DNA from: Gigaspora margarita
Lineage: Eukaryota > Glomeromycota > Glomeromycetes > Diversisporales > Gigasporaceae
Reading direction: 5' to 3'
DNA: 64,000 nt
Assembly (NCBI GenBank): GCA_009809945.1
Contig: WTPW01000557.1
Location: 59,552-123,551 of the forward strand
Part shown: one piece after another, positions 34,341-47,599 of the stretch
Layout: the number at the start of each line of letters is the position of its first letter
Position numbering within the stretch: the stretch's first letter is position 1
Notes under the pieces: model-generated
Database searches by the model: none
Seen by the model: only the letters and a program-made list of their open reading frames with translations
Told to the model about the DNA's origin: nothing
Translations under genes and position numbers: made by a program

Positions 34341-37300
34341 TAATAAGATTAACCTTCAAAATATTTATAAATATTCATAATATTTATGAATATTTATAAT
34401 ATTATAAATATTCAAAAATATATTTGAATATATTAATAAATTAATTATAAATATCAAATATATATAAGAATTTATGAATATAAATACTAATAAACAGAAC
34501 AACAATGCATATTGTTTTTATTTCACAAATTGTTATATAAACTATAGTTTGAACAATTAGATAAACATTTTTCAATTCCTCTACATTATTACCAGAACAA
34601 AACATAATTATAACCAGTATAATTTGCTTTTTTTTTAAATTTTGATTTGAATATTATTTACATATTCATGCACTTTGGTAGTAAGTTTTATAACATTATC
34701 AATTTGATAAGTTGGTTTTTTAAGTTTAGTAGCTTTCTATTTAATAAATTAGTTGCTATTTCAACTCAACAAAATGTAATTAATTTTTGCTTTATTGGTT
34801 GTGGTATTACAAATAGCTTTGTGACTTTAAGCAGGTGTTTTTTAAAAAGAAATGATATATAGTACTCCATAAGTATCTGATTCTAGATAACTTTCTATAG
34901 AGAATTTGAATAATTTTAAATTTTTATAGCAAAAGAACATCATAAAAGCTAATTATCCATACTTTCTGTAGATGATAAAATATCTATATTGGGCATGTAT
35001 AATCTCAATATTTAAAGGCTTTTTTGACTTCTATAGTCTTGTGAATTCAAAAAAGGCCTCAAATATGATATATGCTAGCTGATCTTAAAATATTGTAGCT
35101 AAAAATTTAAAAAAATTAAATAATTATTAATTCTAAAAATTTTAAACAAAAATATTTTGACAATAACATGATCAATTTTAATGTTTAAAGGCTTTTTTGA
35201 ATTCTATATGCATATAGAATTCAAAAGAGTCCTTAAACATTAAAATTGATCATATTGTTGTTAAAATATATACATTTTAAGGATTTTTTTTAAAAAATTT
35301 TATTCTATAACATTTCCAATATCAGCAATTATCTAAATTTTAGCATTAGCATTATCAATTTTAATGTTTAATGTCTCTTTTTAATTCTATATATATATTA
35401 AATTAAAAAGAGCCTTTGAGTACTGCAAAATATGCAAGTTAACTAATGTGATAAACAATTTTTGTAAAAAAGCATTATGCATTACCCTATTAATAAATAG
35501 AAATATAAATTTGTCACACCTGTGATTCTGACCAATCAAATCGCACGATTTTGTAGCAAAAATTTTTTAAAAAAATTAAAAATTTTACCATAAATATATA
35601 TGTAATAACAAAGTATATAGTATAAAATTTTATTCTGAACAACTTTTTCTAAGTTATAAAGATAGATTATCTTTGTAAAAAAATATTTTATAAGAAAAAA
35701 TAAAAATTTCCAACATTAGCATATATAAAACTTTTTTTAATTAATTTAATATATATTTATATTTTAAGTATTATTTATAAAATTTTATGCTAAATAGTTA
35801 AAAAGAAAGATTGTTTTAGTAAAAAACTTTTTATATGCGCTAACTTTGAAAATATTTGTTTTTTCTTATAATCATTTTTTTACTAATACAATCTATCTTT
35901 ATAACTTAGTAAAAGTTGTTCAGAATAAAATTTTACATTATATGATATATATTTTATATTTATTAAGTAAAATTTTAATTTTCAAAAAATAAAATATTTT
36001 GTCTAAAAATCATGCAATTTGATTGGTCAAAATCATAAATGCAACAATTTTATATTCTCTTATAAATAATAATCTAAAAATATGATTTATTATTTGTCAT
36101 ATCAGATCAGCTATCATACATAGTACAAAAATGTATCAAGAATGTAATCCCAGTTTGGGTGCATTGTTGATCTATCAACAATACAACCACAGATATACAA
36201 AAGTATGGCACATTAGTGTTCCAAATCATTAGTTAGATAATTGGTTAGTTGACATCTTTTTAACTAATCGATTTAAAAAAATTTAACCAACTAATCAATT
36301 TATAATTAACTGAAACAATTACAATTAATTTTAGTTATCAACTAGTTGTTAACTAACTATGACTATATTTATTGACTAAACAACTACCAATATAGAACTG
36401 CAAACATTGATAAATAAACTATTAAACTAGTGTCATGCATGCATATTTATTTGTAATTTACAATAGACTTTGCTATTTTAAAATATATTTGTAATTAAAT
36501 ATGAGACTAATAAATAATTTTTTTATTGAATAATTTTTGTCACACAAACAAATATTGGAATATATATGACTAATATGAAATAAAAAATAGCAACTAAAGA
36601 TTATAATTACTATATAGTGCAAAAATAAGTCACTTCTGAAAATAAGCTACTCTTCTTTGGTCAAAAATTTTAAAAACATCTTTAATTCAAATATAAGCTA
36701 CCCATAATTGATAATAGCTGCTACATTATCACAAAAATTTGCATGGAATTGCTATTGATTTTTATTTGTTATTGGATAGTAAATTGATTAAAATTCCACA
36801 CTGGTACTGCATATAGTTTTGATTTACTTCAATATTTATATGTAAAAACAATAAACAGGTGCGAAACAGAAATTAATATAGTGTTAATAATAATTATATG
36901 ATATTAACAAATCATACAACTATCTTAATAAATAAATTCAATACAATTGATCCCGATAAGGATTTTGATTTTTTCCTATCACTACTAGCTAATCTGATCT
37001 ACAAATAATAAAGCTTTGAGTAAATCGATCAAGTTCCAATACAGAATTTTGAGGGTCTTCCTGCATGAGAAGAGAAAGCCCATTTTTAGCATGTAAAATA
37101 ATCAAGCTACAAAATAAGTCAATTTATTCCTTCATTATTGTATGGCTTTTCACTATTTCTTTGAAGATCAGTGATTATCAATTCATCAAACCAGTAAAAA
37201 TCTGATAAAAACAAAATCAAATATATGAAAATAATGCTTAATTCAATAAATAATGTAGAACAGAGTGTTCATAAAAGCAAATTTTTTGGACTTTTTTTAG

Positions 37301-37452
37301 TTTTTTTTTATAGTTAAGTTAGGGTTTAGAATTGTGGCAAAAACATAAACACTGATCCTTTTTTGATGATTTTTATAGGTTTTTTTTGAATAATTATAAG
37401 TATTTGCATATTCGTATATATATAACTATATGCATAAATATAAATATAATTA
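34341..37452. other. AT-rich region with palindromes, no supported gene
   Basis: 35513-36042 has inverted ends (TTGTCACACCTGTGATTCTG, then ACCAATCAAATCG, against GATTGGTCAAAATCATAAA and TGCAACAA). 35170-35260 is a short hairpin around GAATTCTATATGCATATAGAATTC. 36215-36370 is a run of TTAGTTAACTAATCG-like words. An open frame of 71 codons at 34647 has no coding signature. Confidence 0.45.
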
Positions 37453-38039
37453 TAAGGTAGAAAGGGGTAATTTGGCGAAGTTAACATCAATAATATAAAA
37501 ACTTTTTTATTTTAATATTAAAAATTTTTATTTTTTGTATTAAACTTTATATATGATTTAGAATTATTTTATAAAAAAATTAGTAATATAACATCTTGTT
37601 TTAAAGTGACATTAAATGGATTATACATTGTATCAAAAAGCTTAAATTTTAAGAGGTAGGGGTAATTTGGCGAATTGATGGTATCTTATGTGATCCAGTG
37701 GTCAGAACTGGATAATTTTTATACCATTCGATTTGTCTCGATGAGATGAATCAATTAATATAAAGTTTATCTGATTCTGATCACTGGATCACAAAATATC
37801 TTCGATTATATGTTGCACCAAAAGGATTCTTGAGAGGTATTTTGACGAAGTGTAACCATAACAAGAATTGAAAATATCTTGTGAACAGTGATCAGAACCA
37901 GGTGAGCTTGGTACCATTCGATTCACCTCATTGAAGCGAATCAAATGTTATAAAAATTATTCGATTCTGATTATTAGATCATGCAATACCAAAATTCGCC
38001 AAATTACCCCTCTTTACCAAATTATCTCTTTCCACCTTA
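37453..38039. mobile_element. Modular hairpin element, copy A
   Basis: Ends TAAGGTAGAAAGGGGTAATT and its imperfect inverse. Inside, two hairpin modules at about 37680-37800 and 37867-37990 each pair GATC.AGTGGTCAGAA with TTCTGAT.ACTGGATC around a core like CCATTCGATTTGTCTCGATG. The same module is found four times at 42.7-43.8 kb. Confidence 0.65.
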
Positions 38040-38065
38040 TGTATAAATATACATATAAGTATATA

Positions 38066-38246
38066 CTGTCTTCTTTCTATATAATCATATTAAGTTAAAC
38101 CTTTTTATAATCACAACAAAGTCTGCAACCACTTTACTAATAAACTTATAAAAAATACCTCTTTATAAGCACATCATAATAAAAACCTTTATACAATCAT
38201 ACAATTTGCATGATACTGACCGCATGATTATTGAAGAGGAAGACAG
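38066..38246. mobile_element. Short MITE, CTGTCTTC-end family
   Basis: Ends CTGTCTTCTTTCTATATAAT and ATTATTGAAGAGGAAGACAG, flanked by TA. Same end sequence as the larger element at 2304-3433. It lies 26 bp from copy A of the modular hairpin element. Confidence 0.75.
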
Positions 38247-40370
38247 TATGTATAAGTATACGTATAACAGTCACATGATTTGTCATATTCAAAAATTTAT
38301 CATATGATTTTCATAGATTAAACAAATTGCTGAATTTACATTTTTTAAATTTTCATCTTAAATCTTAGCCTCAATATGTTATATTTCTTAAAACAAACTT
38401 GTTACTATAATTTTCACAAATTAGAAAGTATAAAAAATATTAAAAACTGGCTTTTTCTTGTAAACTAATATAGTTTCAAAGTTGAGCTATTTTTTTGTTT
38501 CTTTTACTTAATCTTTCTCTAGTTTGTAAATATATGCTATAAAAATTAAATCATTAGATGCACCAAGATGAGGGCTTTCACCAAAATGCATCTGTGAAGT
38601 GCAGGTGCATTATGAACATAACAAAGAAAATCAGAGAAAACTGATTTTACATAGGTAAATCATATGAATTCAACGATTTTTCTTCTATTATTTACCTTTT
38701 CAAGAAAAGCTTTGTTTTATTTTTAAAATAATAGAGTCATCATTTATTGAAACTATTATTTGTTGAAGTCTTCATTTTGTTGGAGTCACCATTTTGTTGG
38801 AGCTGTCATTTGTTAGAATTATTTGCAAGACTAATTGTTGAATCCATCATATATTAAAGCTGTTACTTATAGATTTTATTGATTAATGGCAGTTACTTGA
38901 ATAGTAGTCAGTGGTGAGTTTTTGATATAAATGTTGTAACTGAAGTTGGCACCCAGCTGAGGTTGCAACTTCATTAGACAAAAATTATACCTACTTAAAT
39001 TTGATAACTAATATGTGCAAAATTATTAAATTCAGAGCAAATTTTAGTTTAGTACAACTTCAGTCGGGTATCAACTTAGTTACAAATGAAAATATTGGCT
39101 TTTGTTACTAGTAGGCTAGAATGGAATTAAAGGTAGAAAATAATGTTTGAATAGGATTACATAAAATTAAAGTTAGATTAACTTAAATATTAGGATAGGA
39201 TTGTGAAAGTAAGTTTAGAATGTTATACAGAAAGTAGGTTTCTTTAACTTGAAGTTGGGTTAGGATTAATTGTCTGTAAAGTAATTTGTCTGTAAAATAA
39301 TTATTGACAAACTAAGTTTTCAATAAGCATTTGTTATTAAAATAATACAGATTCAAATTCATTTATTTATTGTATCAATTGTTTTATTTTAATTAAAAAG
39401 AATCAATAATATAATTTAGTTCACTAGAATATTGAGGTTTTAGCCCCTTTGAAAATTAATTTATTACAATATTAATTATATTATATATTTAATGGATGTG
39501 TAGCAACCAAATAACAGTTTTATTTAACAGGCAAAAGATCTGAAGAATTCTTTTTACATGACAATTAAAAAAGTATCTGGCTTTGAATTTAATGTGCTAA
39601 CCTGAACTATAAAGAGGTTTAGATTGCAAGTGCATTAAATTCAAAGCCAGATGTGCTGTTCTTGGATGTAAAACATCTAATAACAGGGTTTTTTTCTTAA
39701 TTACCTGAGCTTAATTGGGTCTATTTGACATATAAATAGTACTTATATAATCTACATTTATTATCAAAAAGAAAACAAAATAATGTTAATAAAATATTCT
39801 ATTTTAGAAAATTTGGAAATTTTAATTTTAAAATGCACTTATATAATGTTCCTGGTTTTAGCCTAATAGATCTATTATTAAAATATTAGTTGAGATTTGG
39901 GTAAAAACAAACTGAAACAATAATAGTTCTAAAATCTTTTACATTCTATAAAGTTCATAATCTTAACTAAGTATGTGGATTTTTGCTAAAAAGTTCAAAG
40001 CAAGAAAGTTCAGTTGCATTGCAAGTACTATATAAAATAGAATGAAAGGCTATTTTTGAGAACATGATCTTTCTCAGCTTTATTTTTTTTGGTTAAAGCT
40101 ACAAAAAAAATAAAGTATTTGTATAGCTAAGCAGTTGTATCTAGTTTTGTGAGTGTGGTTTCCTTTTAAGAAACCCCTAAAAATAGCAATTAAAAAAGCC
40201 CTACTGTTCAATTTACTATTAAAAATAGGCCTATAATATGGATATCGATCACTCAAATTTCATATTAAAAATTTTACCTCAGTGATCTGCATGAAAAATT
40301 GTGTGACTGATAAGTATACATATAATAATAATATATATAAAATGCAAGAACCAAATATTTTTTTTCTGAA
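38247..40370. other. Unassigned AT-rich region
   Basis: No supported gene. A short direct motif series (TTGTTGGAGTCACCATTTTG-like) occurs at 38750-38830. 38930-39075 has loosely inverted GTTGTAACTGAAGTTGG / ACAACTTCAGTCGGG words. Confidence 0.3.
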
Positions 40371-40372
40371 TA

Positions 40373-40559
40373 CAGTTGAACCTCCCAAAACTGATCCTGT
40401 CAAAACTGATAACCTGTCAAATCTGATAAAAAATTAATCCACCAAGTCTGTTTCTGTTATATGAATCTATATAGTTTATAATGATTTCAAATCTGATAAC
40501 CTTTCAATACTGATACAAAACTTGTCCACCATGCATACCAGTTTGGGGAGGTTCAACTG
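40373..40559. mobile_element. pogo/Tigger-like MITE
   Basis: Ends CAGTTGAACCTCCCAAAACTG and CAGTTTGGGGAGGTTCAACTG, flanked by TA. CAGTTGAACCTC-type ends and a TA target are typical of pogo/Tigger elements. Confidence 0.75.
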
Positions 40560-40562
40560 TAT

Positions 40563-41842
40563 TGGCACAAGTTACTGTTAAGCTAGTAAGCAATAGAACT
40601 GAATTAAGGCTACTTACATTATATGACTACTTTTGGTAAAAAAAGAATACTCTTATTGAATTGTGGTGGATCAAGAGCAGTGTTGGAAATCTTATGTTCT
40701 CATGTTCTCATGAGAATATCACTTTTAATTTGAAACTTTACAAAATTTAAGATGTTCTCTATTAAATTTTTTTTGAGAACATTAAGTTTGAAAAATATGT
40801 TCTCTATATAAATATATAAAGTAAGAATAAATGTATTTGTCACCCCCTGTGATACATTTATTTAATGTTAAAGTAGAATTAAGTTAGAATTAGGGTTAAG
40901 ATTAATACAGAATTGCAAGAGGATTATTTTTTGTTAGAAGTGCAATAGGTATTATCTTATTAAAATTTTGAGTTATAAATAAAGCAGTAACAAATAAACA
41001 TGTCATGGGGTCAAAAAATAGATTCCTCCATAAAGTAATAAAAAATTATTTTATTAATATAGTAGTTTANATAATTAAGTTCATAAATATTTAATTATTA
41101 GTTGTTAAAATAGAAACAATTTAGTGTTTTTGAATTACAGAAAGATTTTGGATAATATAATTTATTGGGTTATCCATTCCTAGTTTTGGTGTAATATACT
41201 ACAGTACTGGATAGCAAAATGTATCCACTTTTATCAATAAAATTTAAATCATTATAACTTTTTTAAAACAAGTTAAATCAAAAAACCTTTTGACAAATTA
41301 ATAGATTTTTTTGCTAAACTACATTTCTGTCAAAGGATTTTTTATCACTTTTTGTTTTAAAGAAGTTAATAAAGTTAAAGTTTGTAATGATTTAAAAATT
41401 GGCATTTAATATAAAAAAAAGAAAAAATATATATTTAATTGACCAATTAGAATCAATTGCATCAAACTTAGCCAATCTGAATTGATTATTTAAGAATCAA
41501 AAATTTGTGCTCTATATACATGTAAATAGAGAGGATGTCTTATGCAGTCCAGCACTGTACAAACTTTGATATACCAGTACATATAATATTATTACAATGA
41601 ATACCAATTAAATCAATATTTAATATAAGTTTTCAGAGAGCTAAACTTACTATGATAATAACATAAATTTTTTATAAGAAAATACTTAGCAAATCTATAG
41701 TTATTATAATTTTAAACTTTGGTGCTATATTTAAAATTTATATTAAAAATCTTTTGAATTTATAAATTTACTAAATTCACTATAGTAAAAAAGAATTATT
41801 TACTATATTTACAATATATTTATTTTATTTATTTAAATATTT
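40563..41842. other. Unassigned AT-rich region
   Basis: TGTTCTCATGAGAACA-like words at 40695-40790 and a fourth copy of the TTAGGGTTAAGATT phrase at about 40880. No gene. One N at 41070. Confidence 0.3.
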
Positions 41843-41859
41843 AAGAAACATTTAAGGCT

Positions 41860-42477
41860 GACCTCGGGTCCGATAGCATAGCGGTTATGCTCCGAGGTTA
41901 CAAATTGAAAGATTGCCAGTTCAAGTCCTGTGGACGGCGAATGCGAATTTTAATAATTGGTGTAACAAACTTTGCAGGGCAGAACTTGTTGTTTGGATCG
42001 ATGATTTGGGTAACCGAAGTCATGAGATGTAATGAAGATCATGTCATGAACTCCTGGTGGCGTTTTCCAACAGACCTTGGCCAGTTGCGGTTAAGTGGGT
42101 ACGGAAAGTCTGGGTTAAAACTGGACAAGAAGACTAAGAAGGACTTACGTCCTACCTAGCCAACTCTAGGCCGTGGATAAAGTAGTCCGAGTCGAACATT
42201 CTTGAACGAGTTGGGGCCCCACAAATATCTACATATATATGTAGTGAGTCGGGTAGTAATAGGAGGACCGTGAACCAGAGGGTTTAAATAGGCAACTTCC
42301 GTAGTTGGGTTGTAGGTATGGCAGCTAGTGTGGAACCTTTGGGCAGACCACTTAAATTAGGCACCAAAAGTGCACGTGTGGCTAGTTGTATCCTCATTCA
42401 TGTAACAAATATTACGTCTTTAATAACTTAATAAAGAATCAAGACAAGGTCTCGGTTGTAAAACAGAAAAAAAAAAA
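41860..42477 (+). mobile_element. SINE copy 2 (tRNA-derived)
   Basis: The head carries box A (GATAGCATAGCGGTTATGC, about 41871) and box B (CAGTTCAAGTCC, about 41918). The body ends in the tail GGCACCAAAAGTGCACGTGT and a poly(A) run. The 17-bp duplication AAGAAACATTTAAGGCT flanks it exactly at 41843-41859 and 42478-42494, so this is a recent LINE-type insertion. The 90-codon open frame inside is not taken as a gene. Confidence 0.9.
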
Positions 42478-42494
42478 AAGAAACATTTAAGGCT

Positions 42495-42691
42495 TATCTA
42501 AAAACTAAATATACAAGCTAAATTAAACCCAATAATATCTTCAACATTATATAAAAGCCTAAAATATTAAATTGTTTTTTTTTTAAAAAAAATATGAAAT
42601 ATAGTTTTATTTTTTTTTTATTTTTTAACGTTTAACAACTGAGACCATTCGGCATATCATTTTTATTAATTGAATGATGTTATTTATACAT
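42495..42691. other. Short unassigned gap
   Basis: AT-rich with T and A runs; nothing recognised. Confidence 0.3.
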
Positions 42692-43829
42692 TAAGGTGGA
42701 TATGGGTATTATGGCGCACTACCAATTATGGCGCACTACTGATATCTTATGATCTACTGATCAGAATTCTACGATTTTGGTACCAATCGATTCGTCTCAG
42801 TGAGACGAATTGATTGGTACCAAAATCGTAGAATTCTGACCGATGGATCACAAGATATTACCATTAAAGTAATATTTAAAGTAAATATGGGTATTATGGC
42901 GATAAAAGTATTGCAGTGTAAAGCAATATCTTGTGAACCATCGATCAGAATCGTGTAATTTTGGCACCATTCGACTCGTCTCATTGAGACGAATCGAATG
43001 GTGCCAAATCATGTGATTCGGATCAATACTTCTTAAGATATTATAATTTAACCAAAATAAGCTGCGCAAAACAAATTTTAAAATTAACATAAAATAATGA
43101 ATAACTCTTGGTAGAACAGTCCGTTTTCGATACTTTTACTACCAAAATGTCCACCTTGAAGAGATGATTCCAGCAAGCCCAAACTCGCTAAAATCCAATC
43201 ACGGGATCACGGGATCGTTAAGGTTTTATTGTTGTTTTGATGAAAATATATAAGTTTAACTAATTAAATTTTCATCAAAAACAATACAAAAACCTTAGCA
43301 ATCCCATGATCCCGTGATTGGATTTTAGCGAGCTTGGGCTTGTTGGAATCGCCTCTTCAAGGCGGACATTTTGGTGGTAAAATTATCGAAAACGGACTGT
43401 CCTACCAAGAGTTATTCATTATTTTATNTTAATTTTAAAATTTGCTTTGCGCAGCTTATTTTGGTTAAATTATGATATATCGAGAAATATCAGCCAAAAT
43501 CACATGGTTGTGGTACCATTCGATTCGTCTCAATGAGACGAGTCGAATAGTATCAAAATCATTCGATTCTGATCAATAGATCTCAATAGATCATGAAAAA
43601 TAGTATGTGTACCATAATTGGTACCTGCATTATAATTTATTATTTTACCTTGTATTTTTTAATTGATGATATCTTATGATCTAGTGATTAGAATTGAATG
43701 ATTTTGGTACCATTCGATTCGCCTTGATGTGACGAATCCAATGGTACCAAAATCATTCAATTCTGATCGATACATCATCTATTATTAGCCAAAATACTTA
43801 ACTGCGCCATAATACCCATATCTACCTTA
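42692..43829. mobile_element. Modular hairpin element, copy B
   Basis: Ends TAAGGTGGATATGGGTATTA and TAATACCCATATCTACCTTA. It contains four hairpin modules of about 110-120 nt (42742-42857, 42927-43041, 43482-43600, 43666-43790), each built around a core such as GATTCGTCTCAATGAGACGA with GGTACCATTCGA arms. A separate palindrome at 43110-43430 (arms TTGGTAGAACAGTCCGTTTT ... AAACGGACTGTCCTACCAA) is nested in it. One N at 43428. Confidence 0.75.
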
Positions 43830-44490
43830 TATCATACAAAACAATTACATATAAGAAAATCCTGACTCAGACTACTTTATCTGTGGCCTAAAGTTGCTAT
43901 AGTAGGACAGAAGTTCTCATAGTCTTATTGTTCCAGATTTTACCTCCAGACTTACTGTTCCACCAAACTGCATATGGCCTAGCCTTTCAGTAAATGCTGC
44001 CAGGAGTTTGTGACTTGATCGTTACTACGTCTCGTGACTTCAGTTAAACAAATCGTAGTTCCAAACTAACAAGTTCAAACCTGAGGGTTTTGGACACAAA
44101 GTCTAAGCCTCCTTGGCCCTGCTGTTCATATTACGTCCATCCTACATTGACATCCTGGGTCTCTGGTACTATGGTGTTTCAGTTCCCTAAGAAATATAGT
44201 TAAGGTAAGGCAATGTAGGAAGTATATGGAGTAAATTTTTAATTTGGAATTATTTGGATTAGCAAAGTTGAAAGTTAGTATCATTGTATGAGCATTTGTG
44301 GTTATTGTTAAGAAAGAGCCATGTAGTATTCCAATCAATTTGGGTTGCTATAGGAATAATATGTTGAATTCTATTTTGTGATGACCATATTGTAATAATA
44401 TGTGCATTGCAAATGTTTTTATAAAACAGCGTATAGGTTGCTCTATATTGAAATATTTATATTGTAAATAGAATGAAGGGTTATAAATAA
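43830..44490. other. Possible SINE-related sequence and unassigned DNA
   Basis: 43860-44160 is richer in G+C and resembles inverse-complement SINE body text (TGACTTCAGTTAAACAAATC against AACCGAAGTCATGAGA in SINE copy 2), so it may be a decayed minus-strand SINE. The rest is AT-rich without a gene. Confidence 0.4.
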
Positions 44491-44501
44491 TATTAGAAAG
44501 A

Positions 44502-45140
44502 GTCCTCTGGGTCGATAGCATAGTGGTTATGCACTGAGGATGCAAATCGGAAGGTTGCCAGTTCGATTTTCAGTAGTGGCAAAATCGTAATTCTATATTG
44601 CGGGTCCTACTATATCAGGAGATGACAGCATAGATCAGAGAGTTTTGAATAGGCAATTCCTGTAGCAGGTTGCAGGTATTGCAGCTGGTGTAAAACCTTT
44701 AGACGGACTACTTAAAATAGGCACCAAATGTGCATGTGTGGCCAGTTGTACCCTTGTCTACATATGGTTATACTGTCGAATGACGGATGTTGTTGAGCAA
44801 TGCTAAAAGTAGTCAGGATCAAAACTCTGGGGTCATCCTTAAGTCAGAACACCGATTTGAATAACCAAAGTCATGAGACGTATTGAGAGGCCGAAGTCTG
44901 AAAGGATACTTCAAGAACTTATGGCAGCGTGTTCGGACTGCAATCCAAACCAACAGGTTTACGACTGTGCGATTCAGCAGAGCTTGCTGAGAGGAATAAA
45001 GCTCAGTGCAACAACCCTACCTGGGCATTGATGGAATGCCAGATAGTAGCCTACGTAATAGTTAGAACATAATTTGTACTTGTACTAAATATTTAGTAAA
45101 GTAGCGCATGGTTGTAAAGTGTAAAAAAATATATATATAT
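44502..45140 (+). mobile_element. SINE copy 3 (tRNA-derived)
   Basis: Box A GATAGCATAGTGGTTATGC (about 44514) and box B CCAGTTCGATTTTC (about 44558) precede the shared GGCACCAAATGTGCATGTGT tail and an A/T-rich end. The duplication TATTAGAAAGA flanks it at 44491-44501 and 45141-45151. It shares CGAAGTCTGAAAGGATACTT-like text with no other feature here, so the 3' half differs from copies 1 and 2. Confidence 0.85.
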
Positions 45141-45546
45141 TATTAGAAAGAAATTTTAAAATAGAGGAATTTGTATGATTTCTTGCTAGTTGATCAGCAA
45201 AATTATTAAGGGGTAGTCCATAGTTGAAGGGTATAAATTTCATAGTAAAAATCAGTGGAGATTTACTAATTGCCTTATATAGAAATGGAATCTCATATGA
45301 TTCTGTTTTTAAGAAAAAACCCTATAATAAAAAATCAAAACATACTCATATCTCATGATCTATCCAACTAAATTTAATAATTTTACTTCTATTAGGATCA
45401 GTAAAATTAGTCCTACAACTTTTATTAGAAGCTAAAAGAAGGTTTATATAATAAACAATACTTTTATATGTAAGCAAGCTAGATTCCTGTACTATAAAAA
45501 AAACATATGAATTTCCATTTTTGTTTAATATAAGATCTGTACTTTT

Positions 45547-45960
45547 TTACCTCTTTAGAGATGGACTACCCCTTAAATATGTTATCACTATGTGCTGGGG
45601 CTTTATATAAAGTGATAGTATATAAATATGATTGAATAAAATGTAAAAGAGTATGCCAAATAGGCCAATAATTTTAGGAATATATTTTGCTAGAATTATA
45701 TTTAGTATATAGAAGGGCCTTGTATTTAGAGATAATAGATTGTAAATCAGTATATATGTAAATAGTACTATTTCGAGAACATGTACAAATAGCTGATAGT
45801 ATTGCAATAATGATAGCAAGTTTTGAATTTGTACAGGAAATTGATGAATTATTGAGTTATTGAAAGTTTGTATCCAGGCAATGCCCATTTAGCATCTTGA
45901 ATTGCCAAGATTAATAACAGATCCATCAGTATAGAAAGTAAATTCTAAAAAGGTAGTATT
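45547..45960 (-). pseudogene. LINE RNase H domain relic
   Basis: The reading FTFYTDGSVINLGNSRC, a stop, then MGIAWIQTFNNSIIHQFPVQ matches the start of an RNase H fold, with the first catalytic Asp in YTDGS. The open frame continues to 45547 but is increasingly unlike the family. Confidence 0.6.
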
Positions 45961-47599
45961 TGCTTGTGTTATTGATTGCAGTATATTAGTTGTAGTATTA
46001 GGAGAAAAAATATCATTTATAGCTGTGAGATGAATTGTTATAGAAAGTAAAGATAGTATTAAAACTAAATAGTGTAATGCAATAGAGAAAAGTAAATCAA
46101 GATAATTGGCATTGAGCTTGAGTTTTTTGATATTTGTTTGTAAACTTTTCTACCAGGAATTTGGTAGATAAGGTTGCAGAAATATTAATAGTACAACCAC
46201 TTTGAATTCTTTTTGAATTAAGAGTACATGGATAGCAGATAATATTAGAAATTGGGTATAATGATGTCTTGGTTTCATCAATTTCAGAAGTCCAGTGTGT
46301 AATAGAAATAGTATTGGTTTGTTGGTTGAAGCGTCTAGCTTTTCCTATAATAATAGTTTGTTTTTTGTATATTATGAGCCAGGGTTTGTTTTGGTATTAA
46401 AATAGCCAGTGGTATAAGATAAGGAGTTGACAGAAGGTAATTGGAGTGTTGATATAAGTTGTCTAGTGATAGAGTTAGTGGTGATTTTGTTCTCTAGTAT
46501 AGTAAACCATTTAGGCAGTATTGTACATTTTGCTGTCCATAGCCTTTTTTGGCTTTGTCTATGTCCAAAATTGTCCAAATGTTCAAGATTGTCCAAAGCT
46601 TGTCTAGGCTTAATAATTAATAAATATATCTAAAAAATATGGTACTAAACACATTCTAGTTAAATTAAAATAGGTTATCTTAATAAAATTTTAAGTAATT
46701 TTACTTTATTTAATTGTTCAAAATTGTTCAAAATTGTCCAAATCATTGTCCAAAGCTGTCCTATAACAATACTGCATTTAGGTATCTTACCTGGTATAAA
46801 GAGAATTAATCCTTGGTGAGATGTGTTTCCATGTAAGGAGTACAAAGTTATCAAAGGATGTAAGTTGTTCAAGAAACATATTATGTTTCAATTGTTGTTG
46901 GTGTTTAAATATTGAATAGTTGGTATGAGTTTGTAATATGTTTTCAAGTGGTATATAAGGTAGATCAATAGTATAAGGTTGCATTATATCTGAGTGTACA
47001 AGAATTAATAATTCTAGATGTTTAAAAGTTGGATAATTTTAAAAGTTGTAGTATTTTTGTTAGCTCCATCTATTTTGGGATTAGAATATAGTAGTATATT
47101 AGTAGTAGACCATAGATTGTTCTGTAGTTGTTGTAATCTAATATGTATACTAGTGACTAATAATTCTTTGTTATTTAGTTGAGAAATTAGGTTGGGTATG
47201 TGATATTGTAACTGGATATCCTATAAATATTATGGTTGAGCATTGTGCTATTAGGAGTAGATTTAGCTAATCTAGCTTTGTATTTTGCAACTGTAAGATA
47301 TTTTGCAAGGATTTTGTTATATAATGATTGTGACAAAACAATATTGTGAATTTAGTATTCAAGTATAGGTGTTATTACAGTATTGATAATATAACTAGCC
47401 TGTTTATCAGTTATCATTTTTTGTATTAAGAGTATTGATGATCTCAAATATCTCTTGTGTAATTAGTTTAATTTGAGAATATGTTTTGGAATTGGCAGTA
47501 ACCAGCAACCAAGGAATTTAAAAGGGTTGGGTTTGAATAGATGAGTTAAAGAAAGTAAGAGAATGAGATTTTTGGTATTGAAAATTAATACTGATTTTT

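Noticed and set aside
41870..41930. tRNA gene
   Set aside because: Boxes A and B are present, but the sequence does not fold as a complete tRNA. It is the head of a SINE with target duplications; the same holds for 44514-44570 and 33085-33130.
41887..42159. 90-codon plus-strand open frame
   Set aside because: It lies wholly inside SINE copy 2 and starts in the tRNA-like head.
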